A DNA stretch of 64,000 bases from Bdellovibrio bacteriovorus str. Tiberius (GTDB taxonomy: Bacteria; Bdellovibrionota; Bdellovibrionia; Bdellovibrionales; Bdellovibrionaceae), in NCBI RefSeq assembly GCF_000317895.1, contig NC_019567.1, positions 992,001 to 1,056,000 on the forward strand, given 5' to 3'. The notes under the pieces were generated by a model. It was not told the origin of the DNA and ran no database searches. It worked only from the letters and a program-made list of their open reading frames with translations. How positions within the stretch are numbered: position 1 is the first letter of the stretch; the number at the start of each line of letters is the position of its first letter. Position numbers and translations under genes: made by a program. Positions 51,672-60,426 of this stretch are shown here, piece after piece.

Positions 51672-52078
51672 TAGTGAGCCTTGCCGACTTGATCAAGAAG
51701 TCCGTTAACGAAGCCGCCAGAATCGGAAGTTCCGTATTTTTTGGCGATTTCCACCGCTTCATTGATGGCGATGTTTTCTTTGATCGGGTCTGCGGCAAAA
51801 CGCATTTCGTAAACGGCAATGCGCAGGATGTTGCGGTCGATGGTCGCCATGCGTTCCACTTTCCAGTGGGCGCTGGAGGCTTGAATCTTGGAATCAATCG
51901 CTTCTTTATTGGATTTCACACCGGTCACGAGAAGATCAGCATAAGTGATCACTTCGGGGTCAAGACTTTGCTCAAACACTTCCAGGAAGGTTTGGTAGCT
52001 GATCTGCGGAGCAAACTCAGTTTGAAAGAGGACCTGGAGGGCGAGTTCGCGGGCTTGGCGTCTTGCTGTCAGTTTCAT
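51671..52078 (-). CDS. nusB: Transcription antitermination factor NusB
   Basis: NusB binds boxA RNA with S10 and supports antitermination on rRNA operons. The 135-residue helical protein has TARRQARELALQVLFQTEF at the start, and ERMATIDRNILRIAVYEM and NIAINEAVEIAKKYGTSDSGGFVNGLLDQV later, as in the family. The ATG at 52078 fits the usual N-terminus; one at 52105 would add nine residues. The coding region overlaps the 3' end of nrdR in another frame by 62 bp. Confidence 0.95.
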   Translation of the reverse strand: MKLTARRQARELALQVLFQTEFAPQISYQTFLEVFEQSLDPEVITYADLLVTGVKSNKEAIDSKIQASSAHWKVERMATIDRNILRIAVYEMRFAADPIKENIAINEAVEIAKKYGTSDSGGFVNGLLDQVGKAH

Positions 52079-52601
52079 GGTTCGTACTTTTCTCGCTTTC
52101 AACAAATGTCATAGCGGTGAGGCTTAATTGTGGATTACTTGCGTCGACAAAATCAAGAAGTTCAGCGTCTTCCAGAGTCTCCACAAATTCCTGAACGTCT
52201 TTGAAGGTTCTGTATACACTTGCAAAGCGAATATAGGCAACGTCATCCAGTTGTTTTAGTTCTGCCATGACCTTTTTCCCGATCAGACGGGAAGAGATCT
52301 CGGATTCGCCACGGTTGATCACCCAGGCAGAGATCTTTTCAACCACCGCATCGATCTGCGCCAGACTGACCGGACGCTTCTGACAGGAGGCTTGAAGACC
52401 CTTAAGGATTTTTTCTTTGCTGAACGGTTCGCGGCGGCCGTCTTTTTTGATGATGAACGGGAACGCGAGCATGATCGTTTCTACAGTCGAGAAACGGGCT
52501 TTGCACTCGAGGCACTCACGACGGCGGCGGATGCTTCCGTCCTTCTGCACTCGGGTATCCAAAACTCTGTCATCAGCATGTCCGCAAAAAGGGCATTTCA
52601 T
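52017..52601 (-). CDS. nrdR: Transcriptional repressor NrdR with C-terminal extension
   Basis: NrdR represses ribonucleotide reductase genes. The 194-residue protein has the zinc ribbon CPFCG...CLECKARFST (Cys3, 6, 31, 34) and an ATP-cone domain (about 48-140) with RREPFSKEKILKGLQASCQKRPVS. The ATG at 52601 starts directly before the ribbon, as normal. The usual length is about 150-160 residues; here roughly 40 extra residues, rich in Ser, Thr and Pro, run into the nusB coding region. Confidence 0.93.
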   Translation of the reverse strand: MKCPFCGHADDRVLDTRVQKDGSIRRRRECLECKARFSTVETIMLAFPFIIKKDGRREPFSKEKILKGLQASCQKRPVSLAQIDAVVEKISAWVINRGESEISSRLIGKKVMAELKQLDDVAYIRFASVYRTFKDVQEFVETLEDAELLDFVDASNPQLSLTAMTFVESEKSTNHETDSKTPSPRTRPPGPLSN

Positions 52602-52748
52602 AGTCTTTAGTCCCGTCCAAAAAGCTAGCCGGAGATTAGGGAGGCGCCTGCTTTCAGTCAATGGGTCTAGTGTTGATGGCTTGGCGTGTCAACGACTTCC
52701 TCGCCAGAGGGAAAACTGAATAGAATAGAAGCCAGAATTGAGGTGCGT

Positions 52749-53381
52749 GTGAAGACTTTTCTATCGTTGATTTTGCCCTTGTTTTTGAGCTCCATTGCCA
52801 CAGCCCAAGACTCCCAGCCCGTGGTGGGCCGTGATGCTGCCGCCAAGTACTTCCAGCCGCGTGATACGGCGTCATCGTCTTCGTTCAATACCGGCGGCGG
52901 TCCGTCGGATCATTACCTGGCTTTGCACTTTGGCCGTTACATGGCGTCGCAATCCTATGACTGGGGCAAGAACGGTCAGGAAGACGATGTGGGTAAAAAC
53001 CAGTTCGGCGTCACTTACCGGGTGGGCGAGTGGTACAACTCCATGGACATGCTGCTAAGAATTGATTATTCCGAGTACGACCTGGGGGGCGAAACTCCGA
53101 ATAAACTGGCGTTTGTTCCGATGATCATGTTCCCGGATGCGACCTCGCGTTTCCCGCTGTATTTCGGTGCGGGTGCCGGTTTGGGAGTGTTCTTTAAACA
53201 GGCCTCTGGAAAATCTGCACTGTCCCTGGATTATCAGGTTGTTGCGGGGGCACGATTCTTCAATATCTTTGAAAACACTGGATTCTTCATTGAAGCTGGT
53301 TTAAAAAACCACCTTCTTATTCTGTCCTCCGGGCAGTTCAACGGAACCTTTTTGGCCACTGGCCTGGTGTTTACATTTTGA
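52749..53381 (+). CDS. Outer-membrane beta-barrel-like protein
   Basis: A 210-residue protein starting at a GTG after a GAGG site, with a signal peptide cleaved near TAQ (about residue 20). The rest alternates hydrophobic and polar residues with Gly and aromatic belts (YLALHFGRYMASQSYDWG, LYFGAGAGLGVFF) and ends in LATGLVFTF, a typical terminal Phe of barrel strands. The size suggests eight strands. It overlaps the following methyltransferase gene by 4 bp. Confidence 0.75.
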   Translation: MKTFLSLILPLFLSSIATAQDSQPVVGRDAAAKYFQPRDTASSSSFNTGGGPSDHYLALHFGRYMASQSYDWGKNGQEDDVGKNQFGVTYRVGEWYNSMDMLLRIDYSEYDLGGETPNKLAFVPMIMFPDATSRFPLYFGAGAGLGVFFKQASGKSALSLDYQVVAGARFFNIFENTGFFIEAGLKNHLLILSSGQFNGTFLATGLVFTF

Positions 53382-54565
53382 AAATTCACAAGCATCTCGT
53401 ATCTGAAATCGTCACCGCTCTGGATGAAATCTTTGAACAGGGTTTCTATGCCGACAAAGTCATCCAGCGCCACCTGAAGGCCAACACCCGCTGGGGTTCC
53501 CGCGACCGCCGTTTCTTTGCTGAATCTGTTTACGAAATCGTGCGCTGGGAGCGTCTGCTTTCCCACCTTGCTGACGACAACGATCTTTGGAAAGTCTGGG
53601 GCGCGTACTGGGTGCGCGGCGGGAACGAACTGCCTGACTGGGAAGAGCTTGACGGTCTTGATCCGAAAGAAGTCATCGCCCGTGACAAGAACGTATCTTC
53701 ATTCGCCATCGCTCAGTCAATTCCGGACTGGATGCACGAACGGGGCACCCTGGAACTGGGCGAAGAGTGGAAGGATGCGATGCGCGCGCTGAACAAGCCC
53801 GCGGAAGTGTTCCTGCGCACCAACACTTTGAAAACCACTCCGGATGAGCTGATCAAAACTTTGGAAAAAGACGGCATCAATGCCACAAAAGTTTCCCCGG
53901 ATCTGCCGAACGCTCTTCGTTTGGTGGAACGTAAAAACGTCTTCATCACCGAATCCTTCAAGCTGGGTCTGTTCGAAGTTCAGGATGCCGCTTCCCAAAT
54001 GGTGGCGCCTTTGTTGGGCATCGAACCGGGTCACCGCGTGATCGACGCTTGTGCTGGTGCTGGCGGCAAGAGCTTGCACATGGCTTCCATGATGAAAAAC
54101 AAGGGCAAGATCATTTCTTTGGACATTCACGAGTGGAAATTGAAAGAGCTGAAAGTTCGTGCCCGCCGTGATGGTGTGGACGTGATCGAAACCCGTTTGA
54201 TTGATTCCAACAAAGTGATCAAACGCTTGTACGACACTGCGGACCGCGTGCTTTTGGATGTGCCTTGTTCGGGAATGGGCGTTTTGCGCCGCAATCCTGA
54301 CACCAAATGGAAATTGAGCAACGAAGAGATCGACCGTCTGCATGGTCTGCAGTACGAGATCTTGAGCACCTATTGCAACATGACCAAAAAAGGCGGGCAG
54401 ATGGTCTATGCGACCTGCAGCCTTTTGCCGAGTGAAAACGAAAAGCAGATTGAAAAGTTCATGGCCGAACACGGGAAGGACTGGACTTTGCTCAAGCAAA
54501 TTCATGTTCGTCCGGATAAAGAAGGCTATGACGGCTTCTATGCGGCTCTGTTGAAACGAAATTAA
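53378..54565 (+). CDS. RsmB-type 16S/RNA m5C methyltransferase
   Basis: A 395-residue SAM-dependent RNA methyltransferase of the NOL1/NOP2/Sun family. The SAM loop is DACAGAGGKSLHMASMM, and the two catalytic Cys lie in DVPCSGMGVLRRNPDTKW and YATCSLLPSENEKQ. The N-terminal region (about 1-75) is an RsmB-like helical RNA-binding domain. It starts at a TTG that overlaps the previous stop codon (TTGA). The modified site, probably C967 of 16S rRNA if it is RsmB, cannot be fixed from sequence alone. Confidence 0.9.
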   Translation: MKIHKHLVSEIVTALDEIFEQGFYADKVIQRHLKANTRWGSRDRRFFAESVYEIVRWERLLSHLADDNDLWKVWGAYWVRGGNELPDWEELDGLDPKEVIARDKNVSSFAIAQSIPDWMHERGTLELGEEWKDAMRALNKPAEVFLRTNTLKTTPDELIKTLEKDGINATKVSPDLPNALRLVERKNVFITESFKLGLFEVQDAASQMVAPLLGIEPGHRVIDACAGAGGKSLHMASMMKNKGKIISLDIHEWKLKELKVRARRDGVDVIETRLIDSNKVIKRLYDTADRVLLDVPCSGMGVLRRNPDTKWKLSNEEIDRLHGLQYEILSTYCNMTKKGGQMVYATCSLLPSENEKQIEKFMAEHGKDWTLLKQIHVRPDKEGYDGFYAALLKRN

Positions 54566-54627
54566 GACTTTGCAACTGGACCTCGGCTGGCCTCGGGGTC
54601 CTAAGTAAACCCACCGATAAAGATTCT

Positions 54628-55176
54628 GTGAAGAAACTATTGGTGGTCCTCTTAGTGTTGTTTTCTGTGAATGCCCACGCCGGCTTTTTGCTGGAGCTGG
54701 GTGGCACCTATATGTCAGACAATCTGACCACCGACGAAACCCGAACCTCCGCTAAATACTTCTACAATATCGGCCTGCTGTTCAGTCTGAAAAAGCACAT
54801 CTGGGGCGGGTGGAATTATTCTGGAATCTCACACACTGACAAAGACGAAGTGACGATCGACTTTGCCTCGACCGACACGGGGCCTTACGTGAAGTGGCAG
54901 TTCGGGCGCAATGAACTTTACAGTGTCAGCATGGCTTACAATATTCTAAGCACCGGGACTTTCACCAACGACGGTGAAAGCGAAAAATGGACGGGGACCA
55001 GCATGTGGTTTCAGTTCGGGGTCATGCCCGAGTTCAAAGAGGGCTTCCATATCGGGGCGTCTTTGAACTATTACCTGGCAAATTATACAAAGAAGACCGT
55101 CGACGGCACCGAAACCAGCTCCTCAGACTCGAAATCCTGGATTTTCCCGATGCTTACGCTCACCAAAGAGTGGTAA
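54628..55176 (+). CDS. Outer-membrane beta-barrel-like protein
   Basis: A 182-residue protein starting at a GTG with a signal peptide cleaved after AHA (about residue 18). The mature chain begins with GFLLELGGTYMSDNL and has alternating strands with aromatic girdles. It resembles a small eight-stranded barrel. It ends in LTLTKEW, with Trp instead of the common Phe. No known family. Confidence 0.72.
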   Translation: MKKLLVVLLVLFSVNAHAGFLLELGGTYMSDNLTTDETRTSAKYFYNIGLLFSLKKHIWGGWNYSGISHTDKDEVTIDFASTDTGPYVKWQFGRNELYSVSMAYNILSTGTFTNDGESEKWTGTSMWFQFGVMPEFKEGFHIGASLNYYLANYTKKTVDGTETSSSDSKSWIFPMLTLTKEW

Positions 55177-55275
55177 CGCCTTGCGAAAGGTTAAATAGTC
55201 AGCATCGGGGCTTTTTCATTTGAAAGCTCGTATTTGCCTTGATATGACCCCTGCCAACGAAACAAGGGGGTCCAA

Positions 55276-56016
55276 ATGATTCGTTCTATTATCGCAGCTG
55301 CGTTGACACTGGGTATGGCGTCATCCGCATTCGCTACAGACAAAGCTTACTTCGAAATCAAGAGAGTTATCGTTCGTGACGTAACTGCTCAATATCCACA
55401 GATGGAAACGTATGCCAAAGGTGCAAACGGTCTTTCTCAGGATTGCAACTCTCAGCGCCCATTGCGCGTGAAATTCACTGGCGAGTCCGCTATCGCTAAC
55501 GACGTGAATCCTTTGAACGCGATCGAATTGATCGTGGATCAAATCATCAACATCGGTAAAAAAATCTTCGCAGTTATCAACGCAGGTAAATCTGTTGTTA
55601 ACGTGAAATTGGACACTGCAAATGCTCTTCCTGCTGGTTTGACTTGCTGGTCTGACCTTGCTGGCTGGAACATTCCTCAGTCCAAAGTTTACAACGTAAC
55701 TTATGAAAACGGCTTCGGTATGTCTGTTGTCGATTTCTCTTACCGCGTAACTTACACTGCAGGTGGTTCTGCTGATGGCGTTGGTAAATACATCACTAAC
55801 GCGACCTTCATGCCAGCGAACCTGTCTGTTGCATGGGGCTTCAACTTCGACGCTAACGCGATCATCCCGTCTGTATTCAACACAGGCTCCAAGCGTGATC
55901 CTGTAGCTGGTATGCAAATGAACATGGAGTGGAAAGTGACTTCTCCAATGGCTCACGAGCAAGCGACAGAGTCTTACTTCGTAAGCGGCGAAAACAAACT
56001 AATCGAGTTGGAATAG
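55276..56016 (+). CDS. Abundant-looking secreted protein, unknown
   Basis: A 246-residue protein with a signal peptide cleaved after AFA (about residue 20). The mature part is beta-rich, with two Cys (QDCNSQ and LTCWSDL) likely paired, and no recognised motif. Codon choice is biased in the same direction as rpsA, suggesting strong expression. The gene has its own leader and terminator. A surface or periplasmic structural role is possible. Confidence 0.72.
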   Translation: MIRSIIAAALTLGMASSAFATDKAYFEIKRVIVRDVTAQYPQMETYAKGANGLSQDCNSQRPLRVKFTGESAIANDVNPLNAIELIVDQIINIGKKIFAVINAGKSVVNVKLDTANALPAGLTCWSDLAGWNIPQSKVYNVTYENGFGMSVVDFSYRVTYTAGGSADGVGKYITNATFMPANLSVAWGFNFDANAIIPSVFNTGSKRDPVAGMQMNMEWKVTSPMAHEQATESYFVSGENKLIELE

Positions 56017-56029
56017 TTTAAGTTTTAAA

Positions 56030-56056
56030 AAAAGGCCCGGCAAAACCGGGCCTTTT
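56030..56056. terminator. Bidirectional intrinsic terminator
   Basis: An 11-bp perfect stem around AAGGCCCGG/CCGGGCCTT with a five-base loop and A/T tracts on both sides. Confidence 0.9.
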
Positions 56057-56063
56057 GTCTTCT

Positions 56064-56819
56064 TTAGAAGAAGATCTTAAGTCCTGACCTGATCCCTGTG
56101 CGATCGGTGACTGTGTCATCGGTAGCAGCAGGGATTTTTGTTTTCTGGCTCTCCTTGTACCAGTTTCCGAAGATCCGCACGGCTTTAAAGTCTATAAAAA
56201 GCCCGGCTTCGGTGCGATTGCCTTCGACATCTCCCAATTCATCCGTGGAGGTGGGAAGGAAATAGCGATATTTCCCGTCAATTCCAAAATACTTGGTCAA
56301 ATAAACCTGCAGCGACACCTGGCCGAACTGCTGCGAAAGCCTTTGATCGGCCTCGCGCGTGCGCATCCCGTAGTGCAGGGTTAGCGAGGTGTTCTGGATC
56401 GAATTTCCCAGAACGCGGATGTTCAGCATACCGGTCAGGTCGTTGAGCTCCTCATCGCTGTTGTTTTCATATTCTGCGGTCAGACCGACGAACTGCGCAT
56501 AGGCCGACAGCTCGCCCATGAAAGACACATGAGAATCGCTCACGGCCGTGTTGTCGGGGTCCTCGGTTTTGAATGAATTGTACGAAGCCCCAAGTGAAAA
56601 CTCGTATGGTGACGGCGAATTCACCGACAGCCACATATCCATCATGCGGTTGCGGTTCTTCATTTCGAGCCATTCCGACAAGGACCAGCGGCTGCCTTCG
56701 CGGGCCGTCGCTCGTTTGGTGAAATCAATACCGCTGCCCCAGCGACTGCCGGATTGAGCCTGAGACAGACTCGCGGTCAAAATAATGCACAGTAGAAGTA
56801 GAGACGAAAATCTGGACAT
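56064..56819 (-). CDS. Outer-membrane beta-barrel-like protein
   Basis: A 251-residue protein with a signal peptide cleaved near SQA (about residue 20). The mature chain shows alternating beta strands with SYNSFKTEDPD and LTAEYENNSDEELNDLTGMLNI loops, and ends in SGLKIFF, the usual terminal Phe of outer-membrane barrels. About twelve strands would fit. A start at 56846 is also possible. It is divergent from lgt. Confidence 0.72.
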   Translation of the reverse strand: MSRFSSLLLLCIILTASLSQAQSGSRWGSGIDFTKRATAREGSRWSLSEWLEMKNRNRMMDMWLSVNSPSPYEFSLGASYNSFKTEDPDNTAVSDSHVSFMGELSAYAQFVGLTAEYENNSDEELNDLTGMLNIRVLGNSIQNTSLTLHYGMRTREADQRLSQQFGQVSLQVYLTKYFGIDGKYRYFLPTSTDELGDVEGNRTEAGLFIDFKAVRIFGNWYKESQKTKIPAATDDTVTDRTGIRSGLKIFF

Positions 56820-56902
56820 ACCCCCATTTTCTCGCTTTATTACCATAAGGTCCAAAAATTCTCTTATCGAGACCCTTGTATGTCTCAAAGAAGGATACGT
56901 CT

Positions 56903-57961
56903 GTGGTTCATGATTTCGATCCATTTGCTTTAAGAATTTCCGGTGATTTCGGAGTCCGTTGGTACGGCCTCTCTTACATGATGGGCTTTATCTGCGCCTA
57001 CATCCTGATCACTTGGCTGGCAAAAAGACAACGTGCGGGTTTGTCTGTCCAAATGGTCGGCGATTTTATCACATATGCGGCGATCGGTACTTTGGTGGGC
57101 GGTCGTCTGGGCTACGTGCTTTTCTACGGCCCGGATCTGTTCATGAAGTTCAAGTCTGAATTCCCGTTCTGGGGTGTCCTTGCGGTCAACGAAGGCGGCA
57201 TGGCCAGCCACGGTGGGATCATCGGGATCGTGATTGCGTGCTTGCTGTATGCGCGCAAGTATTCTGTGAACTCTTTGTACCTGCTGGATCTGGTTGCGGT
57301 GACGGGCCCGATCGGGGTGTTCTTTGGTCGTATTGCGAACTTCATCAACGGTGAACTTGTCGGCCGTCCCTGTGATCCGACTTATCCGCTGGCAGTGAAA
57401 TTCCCGCAAGACATCGTTTCCTGGCCAGGTCAGGAAGCTGCGAAGCTTTCTGAGCTTGTTCCTGTGGTTGAAAAAATTGGTGTCAGCCGTGAACAGTGGC
57501 TGGAACTTGTGGATAAGTTCCGCTTCGACATTCCCGCGCGTGAGCAGTTGTATGCAACTTTGAATAAAGTGGTCGAATCCATCCAGGACGGCAATATCGC
57601 AGCCAAAGAGGCGATTGCGCCTTTGTTGACTCCGCGCTATCCGTCCCAGTTGTTCGCCGCTTTCGGTGAAGGTCTGCTGATCTTTATGTTCTTGTTCTTC
57701 CTATGGAGAAAACCACGCAAACCGGGCTTTATCGCGGCTTGCTTCGTCCTGATCTATGCGGTGGTTCGTGTTGTTGATGAACACTTCCGTATGCCAGATG
57801 CACACATCGGTTTCCAGGCTTTGGGTCTGACTCGCGGTCAGTGGCTGAGTCTTGCTATGTTTGTTGTCGGCCTGATTTTGATGGTCGTATGGACTCGTGC
57901 TGCCTCCTTGAAAATTCCGGGTTGGCAGAGAGGGCACTCCATTAAGTTGAACCGTAAATAG
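56903..57961 (+). CDS. lgt: Prolipoprotein diacylglyceryl transferase with insertion
   Basis: Lgt adds diacylglycerol from phosphatidylglycerol to the Cys of prolipoproteins in the inner membrane. The 352-residue protein has GVRWYGLSYMMGF, GGRLGYVLFY, the essential GGMASHGGIIG and GRIANFINGELVGR. The GTG at 56903 has an AAGGA site 8 bp before it. E. coli Lgt has about 290 residues; here some 70 extra residues (about 170-240) lie between the NGE region and the RYPSQL segment, forming a charged periplasmic loop. The large number of lipoproteins in the window fits its role. Confidence 0.93.
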   Translation: MVHDFDPFALRISGDFGVRWYGLSYMMGFICAYILITWLAKRQRAGLSVQMVGDFITYAAIGTLVGGRLGYVLFYGPDLFMKFKSEFPFWGVLAVNEGGMASHGGIIGIVIACLLYARKYSVNSLYLLDLVAVTGPIGVFFGRIANFINGELVGRPCDPTYPLAVKFPQDIVSWPGQEAAKLSELVPVVEKIGVSREQWLELVDKFRFDIPAREQLYATLNKVVESIQDGNIAAKEAIAPLLTPRYPSQLFAAFGEGLLIFMFLFFLWRKPRKPGFIAACFVLIYAVVRVVDEHFRMPDAHIGFQALGLTRGQWLSLAMFVVGLILMVVWTRAASLKIPGWQRGHSIKLNRK

Positions 57962-57977
57962 ATCGCGCCGTCGCGGC

Positions 57978-58151
57978 GGGGTTTAGAGGTGGGGCCTTGG
58001 GTACCCCAAACGCTCAGACAGTCCTCGCGCTATGTTTGCTTTGTGAAGGCCACCTTATGGGTGGCTTTTTTGTTTTCTGATTGCTGCTGCCGATCTTTCT
58101 TGGCGCTGCGGAACTCGGTTTGGGGCACCCAAGCCCCCACCTCTAAACCCC
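57978..58151. repeat. 34-bp inverted repeat pair, 106 bp apart
   Basis: The arms 57978-58011 and 58118-58151 are reverse complements at 32 of 34 positions. The space between holds the lgt terminator and no gene. Terminal inverted repeats around a short non-coding core are typical of MITE-like elements, but no target duplication was recognised. It could also act as a structured RNA or a protein-binding site. Confidence 0.7.
58049..58071 (+). terminator. Intrinsic terminator of lgt
   Basis: GCCACC (58049-58054) pairs with GGTGGC (58060-58065), followed by six T residues; it lies inside the inverted-repeat pair. Confidence 0.82.
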
Positions 58152-58167
58152 ACGTGACGCCTTACCT

Positions 58168-58230
58168 AAAAGGTACCTGCTTACTTTTGCAGAAGCTCTG
58201 CGTTAGCGGAAAAGGTACCTGCTTACTTTT
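58168..58230. repeat. Two 21-bp direct repeats, 42-bp period, each followed by a small hairpin
   Basis: Identical 21-bp units at 58168-58188 and 58210-58230 contain GGTACCTGCTTAC. After the first comes GCAGA-AGC-TCTGC, and after the second CCG-AAG-CGG, different sequences with similar folding. They lie between the inverted repeat and the end of a LysR gene. Confidence 0.7.
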
Positions 58231-58245
58231 TCCGAAGCGGTGCGT

Positions 58246-59103
58246 TTATTTGCAGTGGTGCAGGAAGGTTTGCATGTTCAGGCTGGGGACGGCGGTTTGG
58301 CGTTGGACTAGTTTCAAGTCGAATTGCAGGTTTTCTGCTGGAAGCAGGTCGGTCAGGGTGCCGGATTTTAGGTCTTGTTCGATCAGGAAATCGGGTAGTA
58401 CTGCGCAGCCCAGGCCTTTGAGGACCATGGTTCGGTGGGCGGTCAGGTTGTTGCTTGAGATTTTGATGCTGGCTTTGGGGTGAAGCTTTTTTAGTTTCTC
58501 CAGTGTCGGGAAAGCTCTGGTTGTGGTGTCGTCGATTTCCCGGGAGCCTATGAAGGACTCTAGGGCCGCTGCCTTTTTTCTCAGGTCTTTTCTGATGACA
58601 AGGTGGAAGCGGATCTTTTTTAGGACTTTCATTTTCAATGTTGGTGGCAGGCTTGGGATGTGAAAGAACAGGCCAAATTCCAGTTCGCCGCTGCTGATTT
58701 TTTCAAATAACATCGATGCCGAGCCTGAATACACGACCGGATAAAGCTGTGGGGCTTCGGCCAGCAAGGTTCCCAAGACATCAGGCACGAAGTGGCTGGC
58801 GATGGGTTCAGAGGCTCCAAAGTTTAATGGCCCTTGGGCGGTGGCTGACAGATGTCCTACGGCGGATTGCAGGCTGTCGACCTCTTCGAAGATGCGTTGG
58901 CTGCGTTCGAAAACTTCTTTGCCTTGGGCGGTCAATTGAACTCTACGGCCGACTCGTTCAAACAATGCAAACCCCAGGGAATCTTCCAGTTGTTTCACCA
59001 TGCGGCTGATGGCGGGTTGCTGGATTCTTAAGGTCTTGGAGGCATTGGTAAAGCCGCCTTCCTTGGCGACCACATAAAAGTATTGCAAGTGCAGTAAGTT
59101 CAT
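58246..59103 (-). CDS. LysR-family transcriptional regulator
   Basis: A 285-residue regulator with winged helix FYVVAKEGGFTNASKTLRIQQPAISRMVKQLEDSLGFALFERVGR and an effector-binding domain (about 88-280). The 3' end adjoins the direct repeats. The divergent gene at 59195 is a candidate target. The effector is unknown. Confidence 0.92.
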   Translation of the reverse strand: MNLLHLQYFYVVAKEGGFTNASKTLRIQQPAISRMVKQLEDSLGFALFERVGRRVQLTAQGKEVFERSQRIFEEVDSLQSAVGHLSATAQGPLNFGASEPIASHFVPDVLGTLLAEAPQLYPVVYSGSASMLFEKISSGELEFGLFFHIPSLPPTLKMKVLKKIRFHLVIRKDLRKKAAALESFIGSREIDDTTTRAFPTLEKLKKLHPKASIKISSNNLTAHRTMVLKGLGCAVLPDFLIEQDLKSGTLTDLLPAENLQFDLKLVQRQTAVPSLNMQTFLHHCK

Positions 59104-59194
59104 CTATGCCTTTTTAGCATGAATTTAATTGAAATTATATATTTTTGTATGTTCTTGAGTTTTGCTAGTTTGCGGGCATCCATAAGGAGGATGT

Positions 59195-59662
59195 ATGAAA
59201 AAGTTCGTTCTTGTTGTTCTGATGGGTCTTGCTTCTATGATGCCAAATCTGGCGGCCGCTTCTGGCTGCGGAGGGCCTGAGTATTATCGCGAAAGTACGA
59301 AGGTCCTTTCAACATCTCTGTTTAAGGATGCTGTTGAAAATCACACTATTTATCTGACAACCACAATTGCGGGGCCGCTCGAGCTTCAGGTGTCGGTTTA
59401 CGCTGAGCTGATGCCTCAGCCGGATTATCCATCTTTTTACTGGCATAAACTTTATGCTCAATCCATCCCCCAAGGCTTCGATATTCAGCAGCTGGAGGCT
59501 TTGCTGAATGCCGCTGACACGCGCATTGAAATGGTTGAAGACTTCTACAGCATCAACTGTGGCAATCCTTCTGAAGGAACCAGTAAGAATCTGCGTATGA
59601 TCGTGAATTATAATGGCGAACTTGTGGAATTCCGTTCAGGCTATCTTCCGGATTCTTACTAG
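59195..59662 (+). CDS. Small secreted protein, unknown
   Basis: A 155-residue protein with a signal peptide cleaved after AAA (about residue 22) and a GGAGG ribosome site. The mature chain starts SGCGGPEYYRES and has another Cys in SINCGNPSEG, so a disulfide is likely. It has no family match that I recognise. Divergent from a LysR gene, by which it may be controlled. Confidence 0.7.
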   Translation: MKKFVLVVLMGLASMMPNLAAASGCGGPEYYRESTKVLSTSLFKDAVENHTIYLTTTIAGPLELQVSVYAELMPQPDYPSFYWHKLYAQSIPQGFDIQQLEALLNAADTRIEMVEDFYSINCGNPSEGTSKNLRMIVNYNGELVEFRSGYLPDSY

Positions 59663-59726
59663 CAGCTTAAAGGACTTTTAAACCCCCGGGTTTCGCGGTA
59701 GCCTTTTTCCAACAGGAGAAATCACC

Positions 59727-60344
59727 ATGATCATCAGACTTGCTCTGTCCGTGTTGTTGTTGGGTTGTCTTTCGTTGGGATCGGCTACGGCGTGGGCTTT
59801 GGATTTTGACAAAGATACCGGGATGTCCCGAGAGGTTCTGGTCGAGTCTTTGAAAAAGAACACGCGCCTGAATCAAGAACAGATCGATCAGTTGGTTGTG
59901 ACTTTGCAAAACCAGTTCAATGTGCAGCCCGGGGATAAGATTCCGATCAAAGGTTATCTGTATGCTCATGGCATGAACGTCGGTCTGTTCGTCGATCACG
60001 ATGTGTGGGCCTTTGATGCTGCTTTCCTGGTGCCGGGCACGGATGAAGTCGTGCGCATTCCGGGAATGTATCTTTGTGATTTCAAAAATGGCGGTTTGAA
60101 GTTTGAGGTCGCCTACAAGTGGATGTTCAGCTTTATCCCAAGCGGAGTTTCCTTGAGCGAGCTGAATGGCGCGGTCTATGGCCGTGGCGTTGGGGTGGTG
60201 GCCGAAGCTTTCCTGGGGCTTGAAGGTTCTTGGTTGCCGGCGCAGAACCGCGTGAATGATCTGTTTCACGTTGCGGTGAAGCTGGGCTTTGGCGGCGGAA
60301 TTGTCTTCCCGAAAATGGAATTCAAACTGCGCAATATCCAATAG
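59727..60344 (+). CDS. Secreted protein, unknown
   Basis: A 205-residue protein with a signal peptide (about 1-25, cleavage near AWA) and an AGGAG site. The mature region starts with a helix (SREVLVESLKKNTRLNQEQIDQLVVTLQNQF) and continues as a beta-rich domain rich in Gly and Phe. No enzyme motif. A strong terminator follows. Confidence 0.7.
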   Translation: MIIRLALSVLLLGCLSLGSATAWALDFDKDTGMSREVLVESLKKNTRLNQEQIDQLVVTLQNQFNVQPGDKIPIKGYLYAHGMNVGLFVDHDVWAFDAAFLVPGTDEVVRIPGMYLCDFKNGGLKFEVAYKWMFSFIPSGVSLSELNGAVYGRGVGVVAEAFLGLEGSWLPAQNRVNDLFHVAVKLGFGGGIVFPKMEFKLRNIQ

Positions 60345-60374
60345 ACATTGTGACGGCAAGGCCCCTCTGAAAAT

Positions 60375-60404
60375 AAAAAACCCGCTTCAAAGAGCGGGTT
60401 TTTT
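60375..60404. terminator. Bidirectional intrinsic terminator
   Basis: A 12-bp stem around AACCCGCT/AGCGGGTT with a six-base loop and A/T tracts on both sides, between convergent genes. Confidence 0.9.
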
Positions 60405-60426
60405 ATTTTTAAGTTTATCCTGAAAT

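Noticed and set aside
54578-54601. Hairpin after the RsmB-type gene as a terminator
   Set aside because: GGACC/GGTCC pair across a long loop with no T run; too weak to call.
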